A stretch of DNA of 64,000 nucleotides, taken from Chaetomium olivaceum (Eukaryota; Ascomycota; Sordariomycetes; Sordariales; Chaetomiaceae). Position 1 is the stretch's first letter. Each line of letters begins with the position of its first letter. The notes under the pieces were generated by a model. The model was not told the DNA's origin and did not search any database. It saw nothing but the letters and a program-made list of their open reading frames with translations. The position numbers and the translations under genes are program-made. The stretch covers positions 434,001 to 498,000 of the forward strand of contig JAYWVB010000020.1 of the NCBI GenBank assembly GCA_039881045.1, written 5' to 3'. This document shows positions 10,353 to 21,160 of this stretch, piece after piece.

Positions 10353-11572
10353 TCATTGCCACCTTCGGCCTGCTCGAACTCTCTCATCAGCGCTGCTCTC
10401 AAGATCTCCAATGTCCTGCTCCAGGGCATCGTCGCCGTCGTCGTCTTCGTCCTCGTCCCCGTCATCAAATGTGTACCGGTCTGGTTCGACAGCGACGGGG
10501 AGGTCCAACTGAGAATGCCTGGGGGGACTAGCTGGTCGGTGCGACGGCTCTTCCTCGTCCTCCTCCTCGTACTCATCCCCGGCATATCCTTCCTCCTCAG
10601 GCAACCCCGCGTCATACCCGCCCGCCATCGTGGTATCGAACTCGTCGTCGTCCGACTCCCTCTCGTTGGCGAACTCGGAGAAGCGCCTCGTGACAGAAGG
10701 GAAAGTCGGCATATATTGGCTGGGCGCGCGGAACGCGGCTGGGTTGCCCTCCGGGTACTCGACCGTCAGACCACCGTCGTCGTCATCGTCATCTTCTTCC
10801 GATTCGACGGGCGACAAAGCAGGGCGCTTGGGCTTCTTTTCTTGTCCTGATTGGGATGCTGACGGCTGCTTCTTTGGGGCCGGCGCGCTGAGGTCGGGGA
10901 GCGTCAGTTCCACCGTCTTGTTTTTCTCGGGTTGACCGCTCGCTTTCGATTTTGGCGTGTCCCCGGTGGCAAGGTTCCTGCCGCCCTTGGCTTTCGTAGG
11001 AGTGGCCTTGGACGTGTTCGCCCGGTTGTTGCTTGCTTTCTCTGCGGCTTTCCCCCTTGGCTTCTTTGTTGATTCGGCGGTCTTGACTTCGAGCTGAGGA
11101 AACTGCTGGCGTAAGCTCTCGGCGTTGTTGTCTGTCGGCATACGGGTAATGTTCATGTGAAAGGTCGAGTCGACTCGGTGCAGTACGAAAGCTTTGCGAA
11201 CGGGGTCGAAAATGAGGACGTAGTTGCCGTCGTCGGTGGTACGGACGCCATTGTATTGGTACTTGTCCCCTTGATCATCGAACCCGAGATTGTAAGAGTC
11301 GTCCTTGGCGGATTTCTTGAGGCGCGCTGTGTGGGGCGCGGTGTCTGATGACAGTGCTGGTCGGTGGTTGTCTGTGTCGGAGCGGAGAGTCAGCACTTGT
11401 CAAGGAGCGCGAAAAGAAGCCCCCCAAGAACGATGATTAGGGAGGCAGAAGGAACGAACTCACATCTTATGCCTGTGTACGTCTCCTTGGACGGCTTGCC
11501 CAGCAAGGCGTCACTAAGAATAACCGGATATTGGCCGACCTTGGTCGGATCCAAAACTCCTGGGGTTGCCAT
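10353..11572 (-). CDS. eaf: ELL-associated factor (EAF) family transcription elongation protein
   Basis: Predicted nuclear cofactor of the ELL elongation factor for RNA polymerase II. Exon 1 is 11464..11572, giving MATPGVLDPTKVGQYPVILS and YTGIR; intron 11372..11463 has a GTGAGT donor and ACACAG acceptor; exon 2 runs to 10353. The splice produces YNHRPALSS and the EAF core (SYNLGFDDQG, YQYNGVRTT, YVLIFDPVRKAFVLHRVDS) within the first ~110 residues. The rest is low-complexity: Lys/Ser/Pro-rich, then acidic runs including six aspartates, as usual for fungal EAFs. Annotated length is 375 aa. The end is doubtful: in a second frame the sequence continues as MREFEQAEGG and stops at 10322 after VSEEE, which looks more like a natural acidic tail, so one extra base may be present at about 10385-10425. 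Confidence 0.8.
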
Positions 11573-12402
11573 CTTCGAGGAGCGTCGTTGCGTTGTTGCA
11601 GGGTGTCAGAAAGAGAGGGTGGAGGCGGATGTTGGAGGGACAGGGAATTGAACCGGGCAGTTTGGCGAGTCTGGGCAGGCAACCGAAAGTGGGCCAGGGA
11701 TCGACCAAAGAAACCCCGGAAGACAGGGGAGAGGACGGATGTTACGTAATTCTCTTGGCTCCAAGCCTTGTGGGTCTCGGGGATCGGCAAGCAAGGATTC
11801 AGAAATGAATGGATGGAGTCGTTCCCCAGATCTTCGATTGTGCTTGGCTTGGCAGGTGTAGGCATACGAATACAAAAGCTGGCCCCAACAACAAAGGACT
11901 CGAAACCCGAAGCAAAGACGACAACCAACTGAAAGGGTGTGAATGTGAAGTTGGTTAGGCACAACTTGGTGTCGTCAGCCTGTTTATTCTTGGGAAAAGC
12001 CTTGCCCGACTGGTATCAGGGCTGCGCTCTCTGTTGGTCGAATATCTATCTGCCTGGGTCTATGTTCGTATACAATATTGCCTCGAAATATCATCAATTT
12101 CGGCGGGTGGCTTGTAAATTTTCTGACTAGTATTGTTATCGCATTCCTGTCTGAACTTCTAAAGCTCGTGCCGCCAGTGAACCGTCATGGATGTGCAGTC
12201 ATGACTATCGCCAGCGCTTTCCCACAACTGATTTGTGTTGCGTAATTACAGAGATAATCCGATGGCTGTTCTTCGAATGATGGGATGGTTTCTGCCCTGT
12301 CATTTTCTGTGATTAATAAATGGGCCTCCGTCTTCCCTTTCTCTCCCGTCATGATGATGGCGACAGCCCATGTCATCCCTATTATCAGTCCCAAACTTAC
12401 CA
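11573..12402. other. Divergent intergenic region, EAF and GH76 promoters
   Basis: Divergent promoters with no supported gene. The AT-rich stretch 12040-12260 may include the 5' leader of the mannosidase gene. Confidence 0.5.
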
Positions 12403-14519
12403 ATGTTTCCCAGAGTCAAAATCTCCTATGTCAATCGTTATGGACAGTCCGAGCCCTACAAAGCCACGCGAGAATGGCGAGGGCTTCTGGCAGCAGCCCT
12501 ACTGGTTACCGGTCGGGTCGCAGAAGCCTACAAACTTGACTTGGGCTCAAAAGGTGAGATAGCGCAATTGAAGCACAATGGCTGCACATAGGAGCTTCTC
12601 CTATCGCCGGTTTAATAAACTTGATCATTGACAACTGCAGATTCCATGGCTATCATTGCGAGTTCAATGGTCGAAGACATGATGTCATTCTACACAGGGA
12701 ACGATGTTGGGGGAGTCCCTGGTCTCTTACCCGAGCCATATTATTGTAAGCTAGAGAGGCCGATGAAGCCTCCCCAGGCGGTCCTGCTGACCATCGTTCG
12801 TGCTTAGGGTGGGAAGCGGGCGCCCTTATGGGCTCGCTAGTAGACTACTGGTATGTGCATTGTCTCCCCGTTTATCACAATCTTTGACGGGGTTAATAAT
12901 ATTGGTTCGGAAGGTACTACACAGGCGACACGCGCTGGAACGACGTTGCTGAGAAAGGATTGCTATTCCAAGTTGGGCCGAATAACGATTACATGCCGCC
13001 GAACCAAACTATGACCGAGGGAAATGATGACCAGGGATTTTGGGGCATGGCGGTTTTGACAGCGGCAGAAAGCAACTTCCAGAACCCGCCGTCCGGAAAG
13101 CCTCAATGGTTGGCGCTGGCCCAAGCCGTCTTCAACACGCAGGCTGCCCGTTGGGAGAACCAGGACTGTGGCGGCGGTCTACGATGGCAGATCTTCCCCT
13201 GGAATAATGGATACAACTACAAGAACTCCATTTCCCAGGCCTGCTTCTTCAACATTGCCGCACGCCTCGCCCGGTACACTGGGAATCAGTCATACGCGGA
13301 CTGGGCGGATCGAACCTGGGACTGGATGGTTACCACGCATCTTCTAGATACAAGAACGTACTACATCTATGACGGTATGCACGTCGAGAACTGTTCCATG
13401 ATCACTCCCTATCAATGGACCTACAACGCTGGCGCTTTTCTGCTGGGAGCTGCCGCCATGTACAACTATAGCACCAGCGCCGCCCAAGCCGAGATCTGGC
13501 GCGAGCGGGTCGACGGTCTGCTCAACGGCATCAGCATCTTCTTCGCAGGAGAGGGCAAAAACATCATGACCGAGGTGGCCTGCGAGCCCGTTGATCTATG
13601 CGACCTCAACCAGCAGAGCTTCAAAGCCTATCTCTCCCGCTGGATGGCAGCTACCACCAAATGGGCGCCCTGGACGTACGACCGCATGAAACCCCTGCTG
13701 GAATCATCGGCCATCGCGGCCGTCTCGACCTGCACCGGGGGCAGCAACGGACGTATGTGCGGGCTAAAGTGGAACACGGAGAAATGGGACAACAACACAG
13801 GGGTCGGGCAGCAAATGGCGGCCATGGAAGTCGTCCTAGCAAACACGATCCAGCACTCCCGGCAGCCAGTGACGAACTGGAATGGCGGTACGAGTGTGGG
13901 CGACCCCGGTGCGGGCGGCGCCGATGCCGGGCGGAAGAACCGGGTGTTTCCGCCTATCTCAACCGCCGAGAAGGCTGGGGCGTATGTCCTCACGGTCTTG
14001 GTTATCCTAGCGTTGGTTGCGGGGAGTGTCTTTGTCCTAGTAGATGAGAACGATCGCTCATCGCCCTCGGAGCGGCTCGCGAAGCTTCGAATAACCCTGG
14101 CTCAGGCCGGCAGTTGGAGCCATAGCCTGCTAACACTGAGGCGGCAGAGTAGCAGCCAACCGAAAGAGAAAGGTGTGGACCGGTCTTACTGCTGCGAGGG
14201 GAGACAAGACCATCAGGAACAAGAAAAACCTGGAAATGGGGAAAGTTTGGCAATACATTCCTGTGCTCGTACGACGCAACTCACTCAGCACCCCGTTCCA
14301 AAGTTGCATTATAATTGGAGGGATACGCGATCCGAGCCGTCAGTCGTGGAAGCTACACATCCGAGTGGCACGGTTTTGGAGTTCAACCATGGCTGCCAAA
14401 ACTACTCATATCCCCAATTCGTTACTACTTCTCAAGGAGAAATGACACTACCGATGGGGAGCAGAAGTAGGACTGCTGGCCGGGTCCATCGTATGGAGAC
14501 GTCGTGGGAAGAGGAGTGA
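12403..14519 (+). CDS. GH76 mannan endo-1,6-alpha-mannosidase (DFG5/DCW1 type)
   Basis: Secreted, probably wall- or membrane-attached GH76 enzyme; the family crosslinks GPI mannoproteins into the cell wall. Exons: 12403..12553, 12641..12745, 12808..12850, 12914..14519, with good GTGAGA, GTAAGC and GTATGT donors; spliced length is 635 codons. The core shows LLPEPYYWWEAGALMGSLVD, YMPPNQT, TEGNDDQGFW (catalytic Asp pair region) and CGGGLRW. A hydrophobic helix near AYVLTVLVILALVAGSVFV follows the Gly-rich linker. Two oddities. The start is uncertain: removing one G from GGG at 12481-12483 would let the ATG at 12474 open a clean signal peptide (MARLLAAALLVTG). After the C-terminal helix the frame runs about 155 further residues of unrelated composition, where family members normally stop, so another indel near 14036 is possible. 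Confidence 0.85.
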
Positions 14520-15115
14520 GCTGCTTTAGCATTCCACTACTAAGAGGAACAGCGTAGTAACAATATTGTATCAGCCAAAGTGTTAACCCCTCGCATGTGA
14601 TGGTCCCTCCCGTATAGTACAGTTATGTGGTCACATGATCCTCGTCCGAAGTCACTGCCTCGGCAACAGCTCAGTATTCAATCTCGGTACCGTGTACAGT
14701 GCAAGGTAGTAGCTCGATACATACTTAGGTAGTAATGGCGGGGTTGGATATGGTGGGATGGCAGTCGAAAACAACTGGTCTACGAGTCACATCCGATGTC
14801 CCCGGCGAACTCGGGTAACAATGATAACAAGGGTAAAATTTATCACTCGACAACCTTCCTATCGAGGTAACAATCCGGTTCTGATAGAGGGGCGCACGGT
14901 AACGGTGACGGCAACAACGTAGTCAGCGAAACGTCACACACCAGACGACCCCATGATGATCAGCCACATGCAAGCTCTGAGACAAAATGGGGGTCACAAG
15001 GGGCTCAAAGGGAGACCAAAAAGGAATACTTGACCAAAACCGCGCCTCAACACTCGCCCTTTTGATGAGAAGGAGCAACTAAAGTTCAATAAAATCATCA
15101 CTCATACACTCAAAC
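14520..15115. other. Intergenic, P450 promoter region
   Basis: Tandem intergenic gap between GH76 and P450. No gene or repeat seen; the P450 leader just before 15116 is A/T- and CA-rich. Confidence 0.5.
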
Positions 15116-16835
15116 ATGGACCCTTTTGCATCAACTGTTCTTAGCCTACCGCTCTCGATCTGGCTACTGTTGCGGGCCTACTCCTGGCTCATCTTCGACA
15201 ATCACAGCATCAGATTTTCTTCTTGTTTTCTCTTTGCTGGCTTCACCATCCTCATTCTTAAGATAAATCTGTCGCTGATCAACCAGTATCGGTTCGAATG
15301 CCGTGCACGCGCCTTGGGTTGTGGACAAGTAGCGGTCTACCCGCACAAGGATCCAATATTGGGGCTGGATGCTTTTTTTGAGGCGCTCCATGCCTTGAAA
15401 AACCATACGCTTCTCGACCTTTACTCCAGCCGTTTTGCATCATGCGGGACCACTCATACTACTCTCCTTCTGGGAAAGTGGCTGCTCATGACCAACGAAG
15501 CAGAGAACATCAAGACCATCCTCGGCACCAAGATGGAAGACTGGCCCATCGACGGGCCCAGACTCCTCTCTACTCTTCCAGTCCTCGGGCCGGATAGCAT
15601 CTTCACTAGCAACGGCGAGCCGTGGCATAGGGCGCGGGCTATGTTGAGGCCCTCGTTTGTTCGGGATCAGGTTGCCGACCTTCACTCTTTCGACCGGCAT
15701 ATTAGGAACATGCTGGCTGCGATCCCAGAGGAGGGCGCCACTTTCGACATCCAGAGCCTTCTTCTTAACATGACGATGGACTCATCCACGGATTTCCTGC
15801 TCGGCTACTCGACCAACCTGCTAACTAAAGCTTCGCCAGAGGCCCGGAAATTTGTCAAGGATTTCGAATACGCGAGCCGGGAAAGCGCTAAAAAGGCCCG
15901 CCTCGGACCTATTCTGTACCACCTGCCACATCGAAAACTTCGGGAAGCTGTGCAAGGGCTGCGGGAGTACGTTCGCTTCTACCTCAAGAGAGCAACCACT
16001 GAGAAAGAGGGTGAAGGGGGCAAGGCCAAAGACCGCAGCTATATCTTTCTCGACGAACTTCTCAAGGCGGAGCCCCCGAGGAATACACGGTAGACCAGAT
16101 CCTTTCCGTTCTCATTGCCGGACGGGACACCACCGCGACCGCCATGTCGTCCGTGTTTTATTTCTTGGCACGGAATCCTCGCGTGGTAGAGAAACTGAGG
16201 GAGGAAATCAAGAGCGTGGGTGAGGAGTCGCCAACATGGGAGCAACTCAAGCACATGAAGTACCTCAACAACGTCATCAAGGAGGGCAAGTAATCGGCGC
16301 CCCATTTTTAGCCTAGCCCTCAAAACTAACCCCTGACGCTTGGCGTTTAGCGTTACGGCTCTTCAGCCCTGTGGCAACGAACTCGAGGACGGCAAATAAG
16401 GAGACCATCCTACCAAGAGGTGGTGGCAAAGACGGAAGCCAACCGATACTTGTCGCGAAGGGCACTCCTGTGCGGTGGTCAAGTCATGGGCTACACCGGA
16501 ACAAGGACGTGTTCGGGCCAGATGCTGATGAGTTCCGCCCGGAGCGCTGGGAGTCTGATCTTCGAGTCAGGTATATCTCCCTCGCCCCTTTTCATGTGAG
16601 AGAGGTGCCCCAGTTGCTGACCGCAAGCTTTAGCTGGGAGTACATCCCATTCAGCGGCGGGCCGCGGATTTGCCTTGGCCAGCAATTTGCTCTTACCCAG
16701 ATTGCCTACACTTTGTTTAAGTTCTTTAGCACTGTTCGCGCCATCGAGGCTCGAGACTCTGGTCCTTATCTGCTGCAAACCAACCTTACCATTTCATTTC
16801 CTTATGGATGTCTGGTGAGTGTAACACGAGCTTGA
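15116..16835 (+). CDS. Cytochrome P450, CYP52-like alkane/fatty-acid hydroxylase
   Basis: ER-anchored monooxygenase resembling the CYP52 clan, which hydroxylates alkanes and fatty acids. Two hydrophobic segments occupy the first ~60 residues. Exons 15116..16285, 16351..16570 and 16634..16835 give 530 aa after one repaired base. Seen in order: C-helix WHRARAMLRPSF, I-helix oxygen-activation motif AGRDTTA, ExxR as KEALR, FRPERWE, and the heme-Cys loop PFSGGPRICLGQ. The frame breaks in the C5 run 16073-16077: six Cs would continue as EEYTVDQIL and make the spliced length divisible by three. Intron 1 (16286..16350) is a GC-AG intron with the strong donor GCAAGT and branch CTAAC. Intron 2 (16571..16633) is 63 nt, without an in-frame stop, and would add 21 residues if retained. 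All catalytic motifs are intact. Confidence 0.9.
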
Positions 16836-17335
16836 CAGTCGGGGTTTTGCGGTGATTGTATTACTCCCTCGTCATGGTTAAGAAAGGAAGCATTGATCCT
16901 TCTCAAATAAGAAAGGAATAAAAAAGAATACACTTCTTTCTAAGATTGCCCTCGCAGGGTAATAGAACAGGAAGGGGGAAAATGAGAAACCAAAGAAAAT
17001 TCGGAGGAAGGGAAAGCAGAGCGACCGATGCCCAGTATCCGTCCGAGTAATCATCTGGAGAACCAGGAATACTATGCAAAGCCGAACTAAACCATGCTGT
17101 TCGCTGGTCCCGGTAGTTAAAGCAGAATAGAGATTCCGGGTCATAGTCCGCGTAATACAATCCAATGAGCAAAGCAACTTACAATACACTACAACTCGTA
17201 GCCGTCCATACCAAAGACGCCTAACATCTTTCCCAGGAAAAAGACCCATAAAAGCAGCACCAGATATCCCACAACGCCATAATCCATAACCTTCCAAGAA
17301 CAAATTATTCAGTTACGGCTGTGTTGGCCAAGCCT
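16836..17335. other. Convergent intergenic region, P450 and ATG29 3' flanks
   Basis: A/T-rich stretch with A-runs near 16910-17000, consistent with 3' untranslated regions of two convergent genes. No gene seen. Confidence 0.5.
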
Positions 17336-19073
17336 TCATTGCCGGTTTGGCTTGGGCAAGTATCGGCTCCTGAAGGCGTGTCCGATGGTGCCTCCTATGA
17401 CACTCATCCGGCTGCCAATCGTGCCATCTTGCATACGGCTGGCCAGGGCTTCCTCGAGTGCGGATTGCGTGACCGACGCATCTACGATCGTTAGCGATCG
17501 CCACTGACCCTCCAAAACAACTCCAAAACGAAGAGACCACTCACCATCCAAATCACTAAAACTGCTCCCCATGCTAGGCGTTCCATCACTCCCCTCCCTA
17601 GAGGCTCCTTTACCCCGGTTCCCCCCCTGCCGCCCTGCTGCAGCTAACTCAGCTGTCCGTCGCGGCGAGAGCGGGCCCTGCTGATGAGCACCGGCCGGCA
17701 CCCGCCGTCCGTCAGCAGTCGGCCCCGCTGTCGCTGGCCTTCGCGGGGGTTGGACTACAGCTGCCGACCCAATCGATGAGTCCGATGTCTGTGATTGCGA
17801 CTGGCTGGCATCGTCGCTTACTGTTCCTGCTACTACCTGGCGCCCCCGACCTGCAAGGTCGCGCGCATGGTATTGTTCCCGCGCAGCGTAGCCCCGAGGT
17901 CTTGGCCACTGCTGCTTCCCGTACCGTTGGCGGAGGGGCCGCCTTGGGGGTTGTATGGAAGGAAAGCGAGTTCACCGTCATCATCGTCATCATCGTCGCC
18001 GCCCCCGAACGGATTGTTACCGCCGGTTCGGGGGTCTTTGGGTTGGAAACGTGGCGGGCGACGAATGATGCGGCTTTCGACGGGGCTGTCTGAAGATATT
18101 GAGGAGGATGGTGATGACGGCGAGGTGGAAGCAACTGGGCTTTGTGGGGGGATCCCGGCGTCGTTCTCCCCTTGTGGCCGCTGTTGTGGTGATTGCTGGG
18201 CCTGAGGAGTTGAGAGGTAAGAGAGCCGGCGTCGCTGGGGGTCACTTAACCGGGTGGCTGTCCCCGGCCTACTAGCTAACTGGTTCAGTTGGGTAAGGGA
18301 GGACGGTACTGGGGTGCTAGAAGACGAGTTGCGAGAGCTTTCAGGCCGAACGGGGAGAGCGGTCTTGATAGAGAGGCCAGCGCCAGCAACACCGGGAACG
18401 CCGTGTTCCTCTTCATTCTTCTGGATCGGTGTGGCCGTATCCTTGCGCATCGAAAGAGCCGAAGGAGCGCGGCCAGCTGTTAAGCTGGCCCGTCTCATGG
18501 GGTCCACAGCGATCTGATAGCTCCCCGAAGGGTCGGCACCCGGCACTGGCGATGGGGCGTTGGAACCCCTCGCGGCGGCAGCCTTCAGCATGTGTGCTCG
18601 AAGTTGCGACGTATGTCGCTCTGTCAAGTAAGTGGCCATCTGAAGAAGAAAATCGACAGTCACATCGAACTCGCCGGCGCTGGCACAGTGTCAGTATTGG
18701 ACTAAGGGAAAGCAAACCGAGAGCCTCACAGCTTGGTCCCTGGGCAAGATAGTCAGCAACATGGCAGTTCATCGGATGGGTGCTGACCTACAGTCGACAT
18801 TATCAGATAGAGACTCGGATAAAATGCTCCATAACGCCTCGGACTTCTTCTCACTCCAGTTCACCTTTTTCACAAACGAGTCAGTCATTAAGCCGAGCCT
18901 CCAAAGGAACACAGTGCGAAGCTCACAGTTCCTGGGTCGATGAAGTCGCCGCGGTCGAAGGGCAACCGAATGTAAACATGGTATCTGGGCTCTGGTCGTT
19001 CTTCAGTAGGTTGTTCAGGCTTTTTTCGTCTGTCGGCCGCTGTGGGCTGATCCGCCTTTTGTCTCGAATCCAT
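17336..19073 (-). CDS. atg29: Autophagy-related protein 29
   Basis: Subunit of the ATG17-ATG31-ATG29 scaffold that organises the phagophore assembly site. Exons in transcription order: 18927..19073, 18792..18864, 18730..18739, 17545..18679, 17336..17481. Spliced, the N-terminal ATG29 domain reads VYIRLPFDRGDFIDP, NWSEKKSEALWSILS, DWTKLAGEFDVTVDFLLQ, TERHTSQLRAHM. The third exon is only 10 nt, between 52- and 50-nt introns, and encodes the middle of DWTKLA, which matches the family. The long middle is Ser/Pro-rich with an acidic DDDDDDD run, and the conserved C-terminus reads TQSALEEALASRMQDGTIG. One frame break lies in the C5 (G5 on the sense strand) at 17843-17847; one more base joins VGG to RQVVAGTVSDD and gives 503 aa. 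Divergent from NUP53. Confidence 0.88.
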
Positions 19074-19485
19074 GGATGTTGTTGATGGAAGAAGGTTGCT
19101 GGGAGGCCTGCTGTGTAAACCAAAAGGGAAAGGTCAAGCCGGGATGAGCTGGGATGAGCTGCTAGGGCTTGGTTACATAAATTTTGGCAGGGCGTGGTTT
19201 AATGCAGTTAAGCGGGCTGGGTTTCAGCCAGGTCTGGGCGTTGTGGCCCCAGCTTCTTTGAGCTTTCGCTGTTGCCCAGCAGGTTTGCATGGATCCAGTG
19301 CACGTCAAACCAGAGAAACCAAAAAATCGCGTCGCATTCATGTCGGGCAAACCTCCCATCGAAACACGCCCAATTCGCTGAAACGTTGTTATTCGCAACA
19401 TACCTTATCCATTTTCTGCAAGGGAAACCTAACCTCCATTGGATCGGAATTTCCTGTTTGCGTCTCCGCTTGCAACAACCCGGCC
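19074..19485. promoter_or_regulatory. Divergent promoter region, ATG29 / NUP53
   Basis: 412 bp between the two start codons, so both core promoters and leaders must lie here. A short tandem duplication, GGGATGAGCT twice, sits at 19141-19160. No upstream coding frame is supported, although the NUP53 frame is open upstream of its ATG. Confidence 0.5.
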
Positions 19486-20849
19486 ATGGCGCCATTAATT
19501 CTACACAACGTGCCCGACGAGGAGCTCTATGTGGGCGACGACGGCATTCAGAGACCCTACGCAATGGTCTTTCCACAGTATGGATCTATCGGGTATCTAT
19601 TTATTTGGGGAGACATTCTAACCGGTTGCGCCTACAGGCAGGATGGAGCGCTCCGATCGAGAAAGGTGACGCACGAGACGGGTTCCTTCGGCAAGTCGAC
19701 GCGCCGAACGAGGTCGAAGACGGCAACACCAGCTAGGCGAGAAGACCCGACGATAGCGGCAGCGGACAAAGTTTTTGGCAGTTGGCTAGCGGCTCAGAAT
19801 CAGAATGCGACACAAACAAGCGCGCCGGCGACGGGGCAACGAAGACCGACCCTCATACCGTCCACCTCCTCCCAGAACCTCCCCCAAATCCAGGAGGAAA
19901 ACACAGCGCCTTCACAAACTCGTTTTACCAAACAGCAGGTGCCTACCGAAGTGATATTGCGCGGGTACCGCTCAGCGCAGCAACAATATGCAGCCCTCAA
20001 CCACTACGAGCAGCTGGCCGGCCGGGTATGCGAAGACTACTCGCGCGAACCCCCGGTAGAGAGCCGGCGCTACAAGTCGGAGCTACGCGACCCAGCATTC
20101 ACCCGTCGGCGCGCCTTGACTCCTGAAGAGCGCGTCAAGGTCAACAAAGCAGACAGCGGACAGCACTGGGTGAAGGTGACGTTCGAATCCAGCGAAGCGG
20201 CCGATGCGGCTATCTATGCCTCGCCACAGAAGATCCTGGGACATCTCGTGTACGCTGAGCCGTACCACGGAATCCCCCTTTGCGAGACGAAGCTATCCCC
20301 GACCCCTCCACAATGGGCAGCGGGCTGCAGCGGACGCCGTCCAACATGCAACACCCTCGAGGCCAATTCGGCTTTGGCACACAACAATCCGGTGGCTTCG
20401 AATGGTCCCCTCCGCAATCGCAGACTTCGTCCTCAATCACTGCCGATACCAGGACCGTGGCCTCCTCCGTCGACACCACGGCTTCCTCAAGCACGGTCAA
20501 AGGGAGAGCGCCAGGTCCGAACAACGATAGCGGCGCAGGACTTACGCCGACACCGCAAGAGAACCCCGACGACGCATTTTGCAGGGCTATCCCCACCGTG
20601 CGCAAGGCTAAGCTCCTGCCCATGGAACAGGCCCTGCTGCCCGCGCCATCGTTCACGCAGCGCATCGGCAACCATATCCCCTTCCTCCAGTGGTTTAATG
20701 GCGCGATGATTGGGAGCGAGGTGCCGCGCACGGAACTGGGCGAGTTTGACTGGAACAAGGCCAGCCTGTACTGGAAGCTAATGTGGTGGCTGGACTTCTT
20801 GCTGGGCCTATTTGGGGGGGAAATTCGGGATGCCGACAAGGATGACTGA
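19486..20849 (+). CDS. nup53: Nucleoporin NUP53 (NUP35 family, RRM-like MPPN domain)
   Basis: Inner-ring nuclear-pore component that binds other nucleoporins and the pore membrane. Start chosen at the ATG of MAPLILHNVPDEELYVGDDG, the typical filamentous-fungal opening. Exon 1 is 19486..19577; intron 19578..19637 (60 nt, GTATGG donor, CTAACC branch, CTACAG acceptor); exon 2 is 19638..20849. The splice gives PQQDGALRSRK and TGSFGKSTRR. The MPPN/RRM-like domain spans about residues 150-270 (TEVILRGY to LVYAEPYHGIP). The C-terminus carries an amphipathic, membrane-binding type end (KLMWWLDFLLGLFGG). The frame breaks in the C5 run 20274-20278; six Cs continue as RDEAIPDPSTMG and give 434 aa. KAP95, which handles nuclear import at the pore, is also in this window but 38 kb away. 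Confidence 0.88.
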
Positions 20850-21160
20850 AACAAACAGACTGTTATTGTCTTGTAGGTAATGGCGATGGGAATGATTGGG
20901 GGCGGCGGCATAGAATTTGATGGATTGCGGGCGTTTCCCAGCATTTTCAAGGCGTGCATTTTTTGTAGTCCTGGAAGGACGGGTAGGTGGATGTTGTTCA
21001 TAAAGTGCTTCGCTTCCCACTAGTCTATTATGGTTACGGTGCCCCAGCAAATATCCTGTCCCTCAGATCGCGCTATGTACAGTGTTGTTGCAATCAGGGT
21101 ATACATTGGTTCAAACCCAACTCCCTCGGCGGCTCCGGCGCGTCTCCAATCCCACAATCA
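20850..21160. other. Convergent intergenic region, NUP53 and IVY1 3' ends
   Basis: 311 bp between two stop codons. A tRNA-T-arm-like string near 21108 is the only curiosity, and I do not accept it as a tRNA. Confidence 0.5.

Noticed and set aside
18865..18926. Reading the ATG29 first frame through to its stop as a 61-aa peptide
   Set aside because: A clear GTGAGC donor and downstream acceptor restore the conserved ATG29 domain.
21085..21150. tRNA-like T-arm string (TGGTTCAAACCCA) downstream of NUP53
   Set aside because: No matching acceptor, D or anticodon stems could be drawn around it.
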